Positions 1 to 7,619 of a DNA stretch of 13,180 bases are shown here, in pieces. The notes beneath the pieces are model-generated. The model did no database searches. It saw nothing but the letters and a program-made list of their open reading frames with translations, and was not told the DNA's origin. This DNA comes from Alphaproteobacteria bacterium (GTDB taxonomy: Bacteria; Pseudomonadota; Alphaproteobacteria; Rs-D84), in assembly GCA_017383325.1 (NCBI GenBank), contig JAFNYG010000093.1, forward strand, positions 1 to 13,180, written 5' to 3'. The translations under genes were made by a program, and so were the position numbers. The stretch's first letter is position 1; every line of letters starts with the position of its first letter.

Positions 1-748
1 AAATCGCGCTGTACGCATTGTTTTGTGGCCTGCCGCGGTTTGATGTGTGTGTTAATGCCGCGATTTTGTCACGTGTGGCGGCCGCAGATTCAAAATCCAT
101 GTTTGCAGAATATTGATGCATTTGTCGGGTCAGATCGGCGATTATTGGGGTGCTGTCACCGGTTAATATTTTTCGCGCTGTACGCACGTTTTCTGCGTAT
201 TTTTGTTTGTCTGGGTTTGTGCATGGGGCACAGCAACGACCAATTTGGTGCAACAGGCATGGACGCGTTCGGTTGCGCATTTGCGTGTCTGTGCATGTGC
301 GGATTTGGCAGACACGTTGAATCGTTTTTATTGTTTCGTTTAATGCAGATACGGATGGGTATGGGCCGTATACATCGCGTCGCTGGGATATTTTTCCGCG
401 GAATTTTAGCAGGCGCGGAAAATCGTCAGATGTTAATGCCAACATAGGATACATTTTGCCATCCGTCAGCATGATGTTGTATTTTGGTTTTTGTGTTTTG
501 ATAAGTTCTTGTTCGCGAAGCAGGGCGTCTGATTCGGTTGGAACAGTTTCCCATTCGACACGTGATACCAGTGTTCGCATAACCTGTTTGTGTAATTCAA
601 GCTTTGATATATCCAGGTATTGACGCAGGCGATTGGATATGTTTTTTGCTTTGCCTATGTAGAGCAGGTTGTTGTCCGTATCATACATTTTGTACACGCC
701 TGGGGCGTGTGGCGCGTTTTCGATTAAATCAGAAAATTGAATATTCAT
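1..748 (-). CDS. uvrC: UvrABC system protein C, N-terminal part (cut by window edge)
   Basis: This is the nuclease subunit of nucleotide excision repair, which makes the dual incisions around a DNA lesion after UvrB loading. The first 249 codons are present; the stop lies beyond the left edge. Seen in the translation: a GIY-YIG nuclease domain (GVY at residues 17-19, YIG at 30-32, an Arg in the NRLRQY segment near 40-42, and the likely metal-binding Glu79 in ALLREQELIK). A cysteine set follows at C152, C164, C172 and C176, with C-X11-C-X7-C-X3-C spacing as in E. coli UvrC, where it is reported to bind an iron-sulfur cluster. A UVR (UvrB-binding) motif starts near residue 209 (MHQYSANMDFESAAATRDKI). 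The C-terminal RNase H-like nuclease and HhH domains are outside the window. The ATG at 748 opens with MNIQFSDLIENAPHAPGVYK and has only a weak AAAGAA ribosome site. The gene is divergent from the pilin gene. Confidence 0.96.
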   Translation of the reverse strand, partial: MNIQFSDLIENAPHAPGVYKMYDTDNNLLYIGKAKNISNRLRQYLDISKLELHKQVMRTLVSRVEWETVPTESDALLREQELIKTQKPKYNIMLTDGKMYPMLALTSDDFPRLLKFRGKISQRRDVYGPYPSVSALNETIKTIQRVCQIRTCTDTQMRNRTRPCLLHQIGRCCAPCTNPDKQKYAENVRTARKILTGDSTPIIADLTRQMHQYSANMDFESAAATRDKIAALTHTSNRGRPQNNAYSAI

Positions 749-765
749 ATTCTTTATGATAGAAT
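737..765 (+). promoter_or_regulatory. Predicted sigma-70 promoter for the pilin-led operon
   Basis: TTGAAT (737-742), a 17-bp spacer and TAGAAT (760-765) lie upstream of the pilin gene. The -10 matches consensus at five of six positions and the -35 at four of six. Transcription would start near 772, giving a leader of about 28 nt that contains the AAGAGG ribosome site at 787-792. The -35 element lies inside the first codons of the divergent uvrC gene, so the two genes are packed closely. Confidence 0.5.
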
Positions 766-799
766 ATTATTAAGTAAATAGCAAATAAGAGGTTTTTCA

Positions 800-1264
800 A
801 TGAATCAAGAATCAGGTCGTTCTATGATTGAAATGCTGGGGGTGTTGGCGATTATGGGGGTGATTACTGTCGGGGCAATCGGTATGATTTCGACAGCAAT
901 GCGTACGCAAAAGTTGACGTCGGTTAATGACCAGGTCGTTCAGATGGTGACCATGGTGCGCAATATTCATGGCGAATATGATGATTTTTCAAGTATGAAT
1001 GGCGATACAATCTTTGGCGCAATCGGGATGAGTAACAAGAATCCATATGGTGGTACGTACGAGTTAGCGGTTGATCCAGCAAACCCACGTCAGTTTATCG
1101 TGTCGATAAATGGATTGGGGCAAAGTGAATGCGAATCGTTGCTGGCCAAGGCGTGGTCCGATTCGGTTGGGTATCAGATGTCCAGTGGAAAACAGGGTGG
1201 GGCAGTTGGATCCTGTGGCGGGGCAGATGGAAAAAATTCTGTTCAAATCATTTATGGTGAATAG
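800..1264 (+). CDS. Type IV pilin-like (PilS-type) prepilin
   Basis: A 154-residue protein with a class III prepilin signal: a six-residue leader ending in Gly6, then mature residues R7-S-M-I-E11, with the conserved Glu at +5 and a hydrophobic helix to about residue 34. The +1 residue is Arg rather than the usual Phe or Met. The remainder resembles the globular domain of PilS/TcpA-like pilins, with NPYGG near 81-85, a SECESLLAKAW helix near 109-119, and two cysteines (C111, C139) that could form the C-terminal disulfide of this fold. It would be processed by a prepilin peptidase and assembled as a pilus or pseudopilus subunit, or act as a minor pilin. No assembly ATPase, platform or peptidase gene is in view. 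AAGAGG at 787-792 sits at good distance from the ATG. The next gene starts 30 nt after its stop, so co-transcription is likely. The exact pilus system cannot be named from here. Confidence 0.85.
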   Translation: MNQESGRSMIEMLGVLAIMGVITVGAIGMISTAMRTQKLTSVNDQVVQMVTMVRNIHGEYDDFSSMNGDTIFGAIGMSNKNPYGGTYELAVDPANPRQFIVSINGLGQSECESLLAKAWSDSVGYQMSSGKQGGAVGSCGGADGKNSVQIIYGE

Positions 1265-1294
1265 TGCGATTTGATGTGCCAAGCGGGGTGTGTG

Positions 1295-2266
1295 ATGGCG
1301 GAATTTATAAATGTTTCTGGGGTAGAAGATGGGACACGTTTGTTGCGATTGTTTTTGCGAAAATTTCCATCTATGCCACAGCGCGAATTTTACAAGCTGT
1401 GTCGGGGTGGACAGATTCGTGTGAATTCAAAACGTGTGCGCGGTACAGAAATTTTGCGTGCCGGTGATGTGGTGCGCGTGCCACCAACAATTATTAGCTA
1501 TGCGGATGCAGGGGCCAAGAAAACAGAAAGTGGTAATTTGTTTTCGTTGGCAGATTTGGAAGAGCTGCGGAAGTGTATCATTCATAACGATGATGATGTT
1601 GTTGTGTTTAATAAGCCAGCGGGCTTGGCGGTTCAAGGTGGAACAGGAATACGAAAATCTGTTGATAAAATGGCGGCGGCGTTGTTCCCGTATGATAAAA
1701 TTTCACTGGTGCATCGTTTGGACAGGGAAACGAGTGGTGTTTTGGTTGTGGCGAAAAATCAGCGGGCAGCGCAAAATCTGTCGGCACAGTTCCAAAATAA
1801 AACCGCACATAAAGAATATTTGGCGTTGTTAAATGGCGATGTTAAGCCTGGGCGTGGCGTTATTGATAACTATATGCTGAAAGGGCAGGTTTTTGATAGC
1901 CCGATTCGTTTGAATAATGGTGCAGGTCAGCGGCCACAACGTGCGATCACAGAATATAGCGTGTTGGCCGCGGCAGCAGGATGCGTGTCGTGGGTGCGAT
2001 TTTCACCCAAGACAGGACGTACGCACCAATTGCGCTTGCACAGCGCGTTTTCATTAAATGCCCCGATTGTTGGTGATAATTTGTATGGTGGACAAAAATT
2101 ACTTGGTGGTGCATTGGGGATGATGATGAAAACAAACAACTTGTTTTTGTTCGCGCATAAGTTAACATTTCAGCATCCGACGTCGGGGCGTATGCTTACG
2201 ATACGGGCCGCGGTGCCTGATTTTATGGTGCCTGTGATGGAATTTTTGGAACTGAAGTTGCCATGA
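1295..2266 (+). CDS. RluC/RluD-family large-subunit rRNA pseudouridine synthase
   Basis: The enzyme isomerises specific uridines of rRNA, most likely 23S, to pseudouridine. An N-terminal S4 RNA-binding domain (about residues 10-65, with REFYKLCRGGQIRVNSKRVRG) is followed by the RluA-type catalytic domain. The catalytic aspartate is D143 in HRLDRETSGVLVVAKN. Further family motifs are VFNKPAGLAVQGG near residue 108 and KTGRTHQLRLH in the C-terminal half. At 323 residues it has the usual family length. I chose ATG 1295 because translation then begins MAEFINVSGVEDGTRLLR, typical of the family, and a G-rich AAGCGGGG lies just upstream; TTG 1271 and ATG 1274 in the same frame are alternatives. The stop TGA at 2264-2266 overlaps the ATG of the AsmA-family gene at 2263, so the two are probably translationally coupled. 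RluC versus RluD cannot be decided from sequence alone. Confidence 0.93.
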   Translation: MAEFINVSGVEDGTRLLRLFLRKFPSMPQREFYKLCRGGQIRVNSKRVRGTEILRAGDVVRVPPTIISYADAGAKKTESGNLFSLADLEELRKCIIHNDDDVVVFNKPAGLAVQGGTGIRKSVDKMAAALFPYDKISLVHRLDRETSGVLVVAKNQRAAQNLSAQFQNKTAHKEYLALLNGDVKPGRGVIDNYMLKGQVFDSPIRLNNGAGQRPQRAITEYSVLAAAAGCVSWVRFSPKTGRTHQLRLHSAFSLNAPIVGDNLYGGQKLLGGALGMMMKTNNLFLFAHKLTFQHPTSGRMLTIRAAVPDFMVPVMEFLELKLP

Positions 2267-4332
2267 GGGTAAGGAAAAGTATCTTTTTTGCAGTTGTTAG
2301 AGTTATAGGCCTGTTCTTGGTCGGGTTGATTGTTGCCATTGTGGTTGCGTTCAGTCAGGTTAATTTAGAAACATTGCGTGGGAATGTTTTGGCAATTTTG
2401 CGTGACTCAACTGGTTTGCCGATAGAGATAGATGGGGCTGTGTCGTGGAAGTTTTCTTTGCGGCCATATATCGAATTGAATCAGGTTCGTGTTGCAAATG
2501 AAGACTGGGCCAAGGATAAGTATGCGTTTAGCGCGGAAAAAATTGATGTAAGGTTGAATTTGGTGTCGCTGTTTCGAGATAGGCCGACCATTCAAAATGT
2601 GAAGATATATGATGCAAAGATTGATGTAGAAAAAAATTCGGCAGGTAAGTATTCGTTTAAGCTGTTGGATAAACATGATGATAAAGATGTGGGTGTACTT
2701 AAGGATGGGGTACAAGAGATTTATCCGTTCAAAGATGCTGGTTTGGGTGGGGTCGAAGTTAAAAAACTGAGTGCGAATATCCTGGGGCAAAGTTATTCTT
2801 TGGCGGGCTTGAATGTTAGGTTGATGCCGCACAAGCCTGGGCGTGAATATTCTGGATGGATAAAAGCAGATGAAGATGTTATGCCGTTTATTGTTCAGTT
2901 CGCAGAATATAATGCAGAACGTAGGGTTTATCCTGTGCAGGTTGCGCTGTCTATGGGGGGCGAGGCATTGATTGCAAATATTGCGCTGGAAGGAAAAAGT
3001 AAGGCGCCAATAGATTTTGTTGTTAAGGGGGATTTGCCGGATCCAGATGCAGTTGCGAAAATTTTCGGATTTGATTTGTCGGGGGTGCCTGCATTGCGGT
3101 TGAATATCGCAGGGGGATTCGATTGGGAAAAGATAACTTTGCGCAAGTCGTCAGTTAACATTAATAATACTGAGTTTACATTTTCTGGTGAATGGAGATG
3201 GGGTGGGGTAGGTGAATTGGATCTGGATATTCAGTCCCCAAGGGTTGTGTTAGCGGATCTGTTTCCAGAATGGTATGCGCGCAGTCGTGCGCGACCAGAT
3301 CGTGCGTTGAATGTGTTTAAGGATATTCCGCTGTTTGGGGATGAAATGTTGAATAAAAACGCAAATCTGCGCATCAGATTGGGAAATTTGATTGTTTATC
3401 GTGATTTGAATATACAAGATGTGGATCTGCAGATTGGGTTGCGAAATAATCATGCGCGTGTAGATTTGCAGGCGGCCATTGCAAATGGCCAGACAAATGT
3501 TGCGATGGATGCAGATATCGATGATGCAGGGCGTATATGGATGCAGGCGGCCGTAATCGGCAAGGCTGTATCGGTTGGGGATCTTTTAGGGGAAATTCAT
3601 GAAACGGACTTTTTGTCTGATTTGCCAATGAATGTAGAGATGTACGTGCGGGCAAATGGACAGAATTTGTCCCAGATTATGCAGACAATCACAGGGCCTG
3701 TGCAGGTATATTCGGTGGCGCCTGGGTATGCGCATTCGGCGTTGGTTGCGTATATGTATGGTACGGATTTTTTGACGTCTTTGCGGCATAGTGTTCAGGA
3801 TCTGTTCAGCAGTGAAAAAAAGTATAATCAAATAAAAATATCGTGTGTCGCGGTTAATGCAAAGTTGCGTGATGGGGTCTTTGAAACCCAAAATGGGGTT
3901 GCGATTGAAACAAATGCGATTAATATAGGATTGGCGGGAATGTTGGATTTGGGGAACGAAGAAATGAAATTAAATCTGACTACGGTGCCGGTGCGGGGGT
4001 TGAAATTGTCTTTGATGGGGAATGTGGTTAATTCGATTGAATTGACCGGCAGTTTGGCGGAACCAGATATAAAAATTAGCGGTGCGGCGGTGGCGGGCAA
4101 GGTTGCATCTGCAACGGGGCTGGGGTTGCTGTTGGCGCCATTTACAGGTGGAATTGGGCTGGTTGCGGGAACGGGTATTGGTTTGGTCGCCGGTGATTTG
4201 TTGGAAAACTGGTTGGCAGATGGCGATCCATGTGAAACAGCAATGGAACGTGGGGCGCCAATATACAAAGAAGATCCAGAATGGTTTGAACTACCAATGG
4301 ACGAATTAATAAACAGGGTTTTAAATAAATAA
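2263..4332 (+). CDS. AsmA-family inner-membrane-anchored envelope protein
   Basis: A 689-residue protein with one N-terminal membrane helix (about residues 9-32) and a long periplasmic part. The segment after the helix (VNLETLRGNVLAILRDSTGLPIEIDG, then WKFSLRPYIELNQVRV) is the typical start of an AsmA domain. The C-terminal half has the second AsmA hallmark, with AINIGLAGMLDLGNEEMKLNL near residue 546 and a SIELTGSLAEPDIKISG segment near 590. It is followed by a glycine-rich hydrophobic stretch and a short polar tail. AsmA-like proteins are beta-groove bridge proteins tied to phospholipid transport between the two membranes and to outer-membrane homeostasis; that role is family knowledge, not shown here. 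The start ATG overlaps the preceding stop as ATGA. The stop TAA overlaps the AAGGAG ribosome site of the cyclase gene. The length is a little above that of E. coli AsmA (617 residues). Confidence 0.88.
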   Translation: MRVRKSIFFAVVRVIGLFLVGLIVAIVVAFSQVNLETLRGNVLAILRDSTGLPIEIDGAVSWKFSLRPYIELNQVRVANEDWAKDKYAFSAEKIDVRLNLVSLFRDRPTIQNVKIYDAKIDVEKNSAGKYSFKLLDKHDDKDVGVLKDGVQEIYPFKDAGLGGVEVKKLSANILGQSYSLAGLNVRLMPHKPGREYSGWIKADEDVMPFIVQFAEYNAERRVYPVQVALSMGGEALIANIALEGKSKAPIDFVVKGDLPDPDAVAKIFGFDLSGVPALRLNIAGGFDWEKITLRKSSVNINNTEFTFSGEWRWGGVGELDLDIQSPRVVLADLFPEWYARSRARPDRALNVFKDIPLFGDEMLNKNANLRIRLGNLIVYRDLNIQDVDLQIGLRNNHARVDLQAAIANGQTNVAMDADIDDAGRIWMQAAVIGKAVSVGDLLGEIHETDFLSDLPMNVEMYVRANGQNLSQIMQTITGPVQVYSVAPGYAHSALVAYMYGTDFLTSLRHSVQDLFSSEKKYNQIKISCVAVNAKLRDGVFETQNGVAIETNAINIGLAGMLDLGNEEMKLNLTTVPVRGLKLSLMGNVVNSIELTGSLAEPDIKISGAAVAGKVASATGLGLLLAPFTGGIGLVAGTGIGLVAGDLLENWLADGDPCETAMERGAPIYKEDPEWFELPMDELINRVLNK

Positions 4333-4342
4333 GGAGAAAAAA

Positions 4343-5101
4343 ATGTTTGATTGGATTGGGTTGGTGCAGATTGCCGTCATAGCAGTATTGATTTATGTAT
4401 TTTATCGTAGTTTTATTCAAAATACGCAATCTGAGAAGTTGGTGCATGGGTTGTTGGGATTGGCTGGACTGTGGGTGCTTAGTTTTGTGTTGCCGTTGTT
4501 AAAGCTGAATTTGCTGGCGACGTTTTTGCACTATATGGCATTGTTCTTGTCTTTGAGTTTAATTGTGGTTTTTCAACCAGAATTGCGAAAGTTTATGGCG
4601 CTGATGGGGAATGTTAAGGGGTGGCGTCGTATGTTGCGGCCAGGTGGTGTTAGGGCCAGAGATACAAAATCACTGGATGCGATTGTGTCTGCGGTTGAAT
4701 ATATGTCAACAAAGCATACTGGGGCATTGATAGTGTTCCCCAGCAGTTTGGATGAAAGTGCAATTGAAAAAAAAGGTGTCGCAATTGATGCAAAGATAAG
4801 TAGTGAATTGTTATTGACTATATTTTTTAATAAAACACCACTGCATGATGGCGCAGTTGTTATCGAAAATAATCGGATTGCGTATGCTGGGGCGATTTTG
4901 CCGTTGTCACAAAATAATTTAAATTGGAAATATGGAACGCGTCATCGGGCCGCCTTGGGGTTAAGCGAGGCTTCGCAGGCGACCGTGTTGGTGGTGTCCG
5001 AAGAAAGCGGTGATATTTCTGTGGCAGAAAAAGGAAAAATTACTAAGTACGAAGATATTAAGAAACTGCGCGCAAAACTGGAAAAGGTGCTGTATAAATA
5101 A
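4343..5101 (+). CDS. cdaA: Membrane diadenylate cyclase (c-di-AMP synthase, CdaA type)
   Basis: The protein condenses two ATP into cyclic di-AMP. It has 252 residues in the CdaA layout: three predicted membrane helices (about 7-25, 34-53 and 57-77), the linker FQPELRKFMALMG at 77-89, then a DisA_N/DAC catalytic domain. Both signature motifs are intact: DGA at 169-171 within LHDGAVVI, and GTRHR at 198-202 within GTRHRAALGLSE. The VAIDAKISSELLLTIF segment also matches the family. An AAGGAG at 4331-4336 overlaps the stop of the AsmA-family gene and is well placed for the ATG at 4343. A probable terminator follows, so this is likely the last gene of the operon. CdaA is the housekeeping c-di-AMP synthase of many Gram-positives; it is less usual in a Gram-negative alphaproteobacterial context. 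No phosphodiesterase or receptor gene is visible here. The fold assignment is very secure; activity is inferred from intact motifs. Confidence 0.93.
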   Translation: MFDWIGLVQIAVIAVLIYVFYRSFIQNTQSEKLVHGLLGLAGLWVLSFVLPLLKLNLLATFLHYMALFLSLSLIVVFQPELRKFMALMGNVKGWRRMLRPGGVRARDTKSLDAIVSAVEYMSTKHTGALIVFPSSLDESAIEKKGVAIDAKISSELLLTIFFNKTPLHDGAVVIENNRIAYAGAILPLSQNNLNWKYGTRHRAALGLSEASQATVLVVSEESGDISVAEKGKITKYEDIKKLRAKLEKVLYK

Positions 5102-5131
5102 TTTGTAAATATATACTCTATAAAATATGTC

Positions 5132-5172
5132 GGGCATTATCTGTGTGTTGTGCACTGTGATGCCCTTTTTTT
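5132..5172 (+). terminator. Probable rho-independent terminator after the cdaA operon
   Basis: GGGCAT (5132-5137) pairs with ATGCCC (5160-5165), directly followed by seven T residues (5166-5172). The 22-nt loop is long but contains a small inner stem (GTGT with GCAC). It lies 30 nt after the cdaA stop and before the dnaN leader. The long loop lowers confidence. From 5173 to the dnaN start I see no gene and no promoter I can assign with confidence. Confidence 0.55.
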
Positions 5173-5287
5173 GTTGTTGGGTATGGGGGTGTTCTTTTGG
5201 TCTTGCACCGAATCGGGGTTTTTTGGTAGACTTAAGGCAAAAGAGTGTAGGACACATAAATATATATAAGGAAACAGGAGTAGTATA

Positions 5288-6406
5288 ATGGAATTTTCAG
5301 TGTTTCGTCAGGTGTTGATACGTGCGCTGGGGCATATGCAGTCGATTGTGGAAAAGCGTGCGACATTGCCGATTTTGATGAATGTTAAGATAGAAGCAGC
5401 AGATGATTTGATTTTGTCCGCAACCAATGTGGATTTGGAACTGGTGGAACATGTTGCAGCGGATATTACTTTGGGTGGCAAGATTACAGTGCCTGTGCAG
5501 ATGTTGTATGATATCGTTCGCAAATTGCCAGATGATGCAGAAATTTCATTCAAGCAATCGGGGGATCAGTTGGTTGTGTCCAGTGGACGTGCGGTATTTC
5601 GTTTGCCAACATTGCCTGCGGAAAATTTCCCAGCAATGGCGGGCAGTAATTTGACCACAAAGTTTCAGATGACAACAGGTGATTTGGCGCACTTGATCAA
5701 TCAAACAAAGTTCGCAATTCCAACGGATGATGTGCGATATCATTTGGGTGGAATCTATTTCCATATTGCAGAAGATGGGAATGATAAAAAGTTGACTGCA
5801 GTTGCAACAGATGCCCAGCGTATGGCACTGTGTGCGATGCCGGCCCCGGCGGGCAGTGCAGATATGCCGTCGGTTATTTTGCCACGTCGTGTAATTGGCG
5901 AATTGTCTAAGTTGCTGGAAGATGCGAATGTTGATGATGTTTTGGTTGAATTGTCTGATACCAAGGCGCGTTTCACAGTTGGGTCCGCGACGTTGACCAG
6001 CAAGCTGGTTGATGCGCAATATCCAAATTATCGTGTTGTAATTCCAAAGGGGAACGATAAAATTGCGATTTTAGACAGAAAGCAGTTTATTAATGCGGTT
6101 GATTTGGTGTCAGTTGCCAGTGTCGATAAAACAAAATCTGTGCAGTTGACATTTAGTATGAATAAGCTGGTTATTAATGCGTCCAGCCCAGATGCGGGTA
6201 CTGCAACCCAGGAATTAGATATCGAATATAATGGCGACAGTTCGTTTACGGTTGTCTTTAATGTAAAGTTCTTGTTAGATGTTGCCGGCCAGGTCGAAGG
6301 TGAAAAATTCCAAATGGAAATGCAGGATCCGTTGGCGCCAACAAAAATAAATTCTGTTGATAAGGATACGGATGCGTTGTATGTGTTGATGCCGATGCGT
6401 ATGTAG
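5288..6406 (+). CDS. dnaN: DNA polymerase III beta subunit (sliding clamp)
   Basis: The protein forms the ring-shaped processivity clamp that holds DNA polymerase III and many repair factors on DNA. It has 372 residues, the standard length for three tandem clamp domains. Recognisable landmarks are the N-terminal helix with KRATLPILMNVKIEA (about residues 23-37), FRLPTLPAENFPAM near 104-117, the middle-domain VATDAQRMAL near 174, YPNYRVVIP near 248, and the conserved C-terminus ending YVLMPMRM, which forms part of the binding pocket for clamp-binding motifs. CAGGAG at 5275-5280 is 7 nt from the ATG. The gene appears monocistronic, bounded by a terminator on each side, and is not next to dnaA or recF here. 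It lies on the G+T-rich strand, consistent with leading-strand placement. Confidence 0.98.
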   Translation: MEFSVFRQVLIRALGHMQSIVEKRATLPILMNVKIEAADDLILSATNVDLELVEHVAADITLGGKITVPVQMLYDIVRKLPDDAEISFKQSGDQLVVSSGRAVFRLPTLPAENFPAMAGSNLTTKFQMTTGDLAHLINQTKFAIPTDDVRYHLGGIYFHIAEDGNDKKLTAVATDAQRMALCAMPAPAGSADMPSVILPRRVIGELSKLLEDANVDDVLVELSDTKARFTVGSATLTSKLVDAQYPNYRVVIPKGNDKIAILDRKQFINAVDLVSVASVDKTKSVQLTFSMNKLVINASSPDAGTATQELDIEYNGDSSFTVVFNVKFLLDVAGQVEGEKFQMEMQDPLAPTKINSVDKDTDALYVLMPMRM

Positions 6407-6414
6407 TAATAAGC

Positions 6415-6441
6415 AAGCCACCGTATGGTGGCTTTTTTTTT
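6415..6441 (+). terminator. Rho-independent terminator of dnaN
   Basis: AGCCACC (6416-6422) and GGTGGCT (6427-6433) form a 7-bp stem with a 4-nt GTAT loop, followed by a run of nine T residues (6433-6441). It sits 9 nt after the dnaN stop. The T run overlaps the stop codon of the convergent DinD-like gene. Read on the minus strand the hairpin lacks a downstream U tract, so it should mainly serve dnaN. Confidence 0.93.
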
Positions 6442-7366
6442 AACGTTGGTATGCGTATTTTTTTATAAAGGCGCGTTCGGTGCGGGCCAATTGTGATTCT
6501 ATCTGGGGTGCAGGGGTGCGAAAAATGTCGTTTTCTGGGCGTAGGTTCAGATTCTTAATCATGTTTTCGCGCGCTGTGTAAAGTTCTGTAAAGATTATTT
6601 TAAATATTTTGTCAGGGGTTATGTGTCCCAGTTGGTTGATGCGCTGGATTGCGATTCTCAGCGCGTTTGCGCGGGCGTGCAATGTTGCAGCGCCCATGTG
6701 GTCGGCCAATGGTGTATGGGGTGATATGTAGAAGTCATTGCGTTCGGCAATGTGGGATTTGCTGTGGTCGTTGAACAGTGCGCTGCGGTTTATGCGACGG
6801 AATTTGTTAAAGTCTATTTTGTGTCTGTTTGCAATTGCGTTTATTATTTTTTCGTATTTGGACAATTGGGCGCGCAGGTTTACGCGTGCAAATTGATAGG
6901 ATAATTGTTGCATTGTATCAAAGTTCATTTCACTATCGATAACGGCCGAGATGAAGTATGTGCGTGAAAATATCATATATGGGTTGTTGCGCGACATGCA
7001 CCAGCATGCATAGCGAGATAATTTAAAGTCTTTGGCCTTTTTGTATGCGTGACTGCCCAGTTGGTATGCGTGTGTTATTGTTTTTACGTGCATGTCATAA
7101 AATGTTGTGGTGGGGGTGGTCATTTGTGGTGTGCCCTGGTTTGGGCGATTTTTTGTCGGCATTGTCAGGTTTTGCCAGATGTGGGCGCTAAAAGATGGGT
7201 GGGTGGGGAAAAATGCTTCGCCGTACAGATTGTGCAGGTCGGAATACATCCAGCCTGTGATGTCTTGGTCGGTTGTGAACAGTTCGGGAAACAGTGTTTC
7301 CGATGCCGCAGGTGGCGTGATGCGTTTTTGGTTTAGGGTGTGGAATATTATCTCTTTTGGTGGCAT
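6440..7366 (-). CDS. DinD-like protein (DNA-damage-inducible protein D family, divergent)
   Basis: A 308-residue soluble protein that I place in or near the DinD family from memory of E. coli DinD. The segment at 113-139 (DFKLSRYACW, then TYFI) parallels DinD's LSRYACYL followed by QTYF. DFNKFRRINRSALFND near 185-200 parallels FAIFQNHGYQGLYGG. LADHMGAATLHARANALR at 220-237 parallels ILDHMGSTELAANLFR. The N-terminal WMYSDLHNLYG near 39-49 recalls the BRO/DinD N-domain. E. coli DinD is SOS-induced and reported to act against RecA filaments; this relative may differ, because key stretches are divergent. ATG 7366 has AAAGGGGG about 10 nt upstream. It lies 21 nt after the RHH gene, implying one mRNA, and I found no SOS-type box upstream. 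The protein is rich in Asn, Thr, His and Gln, as expected for a gene on the C+A-rich strand. Confidence 0.72.
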   Translation of the reverse strand: MPPKEIIFHTLNQKRITPPAASETLFPELFTTDQDITGWMYSDLHNLYGEAFFPTHPSFSAHIWQNLTMPTKNRPNQGTPQMTTPTTTFYDMHVKTITHAYQLGSHAYKKAKDFKLSRYACWCMSRNNPYMIFSRTYFISAVIDSEMNFDTMQQLSYQFARVNLRAQLSKYEKIINAIANRHKIDFNKFRRINRSALFNDHSKSHIAERNDFYISPHTPLADHMGAATLHARANALRIAIQRINQLGHITPDKIFKIIFTELYTARENMIKNLNLRPENDIFRTPAPQIESQLARTERAFIKKYAYQR

Positions 7367-7387
7367 GTGTTTGATTCCCCCTTTGGA

Positions 7388-7612
7388 TTATTTTTTGTCT
7401 TCTATGTTTGCCAAAGAAAACAATACGGATGATATTAGTGATTGATAGGGAACGTGCTGGGTGTCGGCCAGTTCTTTGATTTTGTCCAGAATAGGGCGCG
7501 GAATGCGCATGTTGATAACGCAGTCCGATTTGTTAAATGCCTTGTACGCGGCATATTCTTTTAATAATGTTTCGATGTTCATAATGAACAATTGTTGCAT
7601 AACGTTTGGCAT
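7388..7612 (-). CDS. Small ribbon-helix-helix (CopG/Arc-type) DNA-binding protein
   Basis: A 74-residue protein with an N-terminal extension of about 30 residues and a C-terminal RHH fold. The predicted beta strand is CVINMRIPR (31-39), helix 1 runs from about 40 to 52 (PILDKIKELADTQ), the turn is HVPY, and helix 2 spans about 57-68 (QSLISSVLFSLA). The pattern resembles antitoxin-like RHH proteins with a PYQ-LI-SVL signature. Such proteins dimerise and insert the paired strands into the DNA major groove, commonly repressing their own operon. I chose ATG 7612 because AGAGGA lies 6 nt upstream; TTG 7618 abuts that site too closely. The DinD-like gene follows 21 nt after the stop. The 12-bp iteron array and promoter immediately upstream suggest autoregulation. 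No RelE-, BrnT- or HigB-like toxin is present; the DinD-like protein holds the partner position. Confidence 0.8.
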   Translation of the reverse strand: MPNVMQQLFIMNIETLLKEYAAYKAFNKSDCVINMRIPRPILDKIKELADTQHVPYQSLISSVLFSLANIEDKK

Positions 7613-7619
7613 GGACAAT

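Noticed and set aside
25..447. Open frame on the + strand opposite uvrC
   Set aside because: The minus-strand frame encodes unmistakable UvrC with GIY-YIG, cysteine and UVR motifs; the + frame has a Cys- and Met-rich composition with no recognisable domain.
3828..4268. Long minus-strand open frame opposite the AsmA-family gene
   Set aside because: It is an antisense shadow with low-complexity Pro/Ala/Ser translation, no ribosome site and no recognisable domain.
5203..5222. Small CCG-AAT-CGG hairpin followed by T residues upstream of dnaN, considered as a second terminator or attenuator
   Set aside because: The stem is only three or four base pairs, too weak to support.
7576..7590. Perfect palindrome TGTTCAT-A-ATGAACA inside the RHH gene, considered as a LexA-type operator
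   Set aside because: It does not match the alphaproteobacterial GTTC-N7-GTTC direct-repeat SOS box, and one 7-bp palindrome of this sort is expected by chance in about 13 kb.
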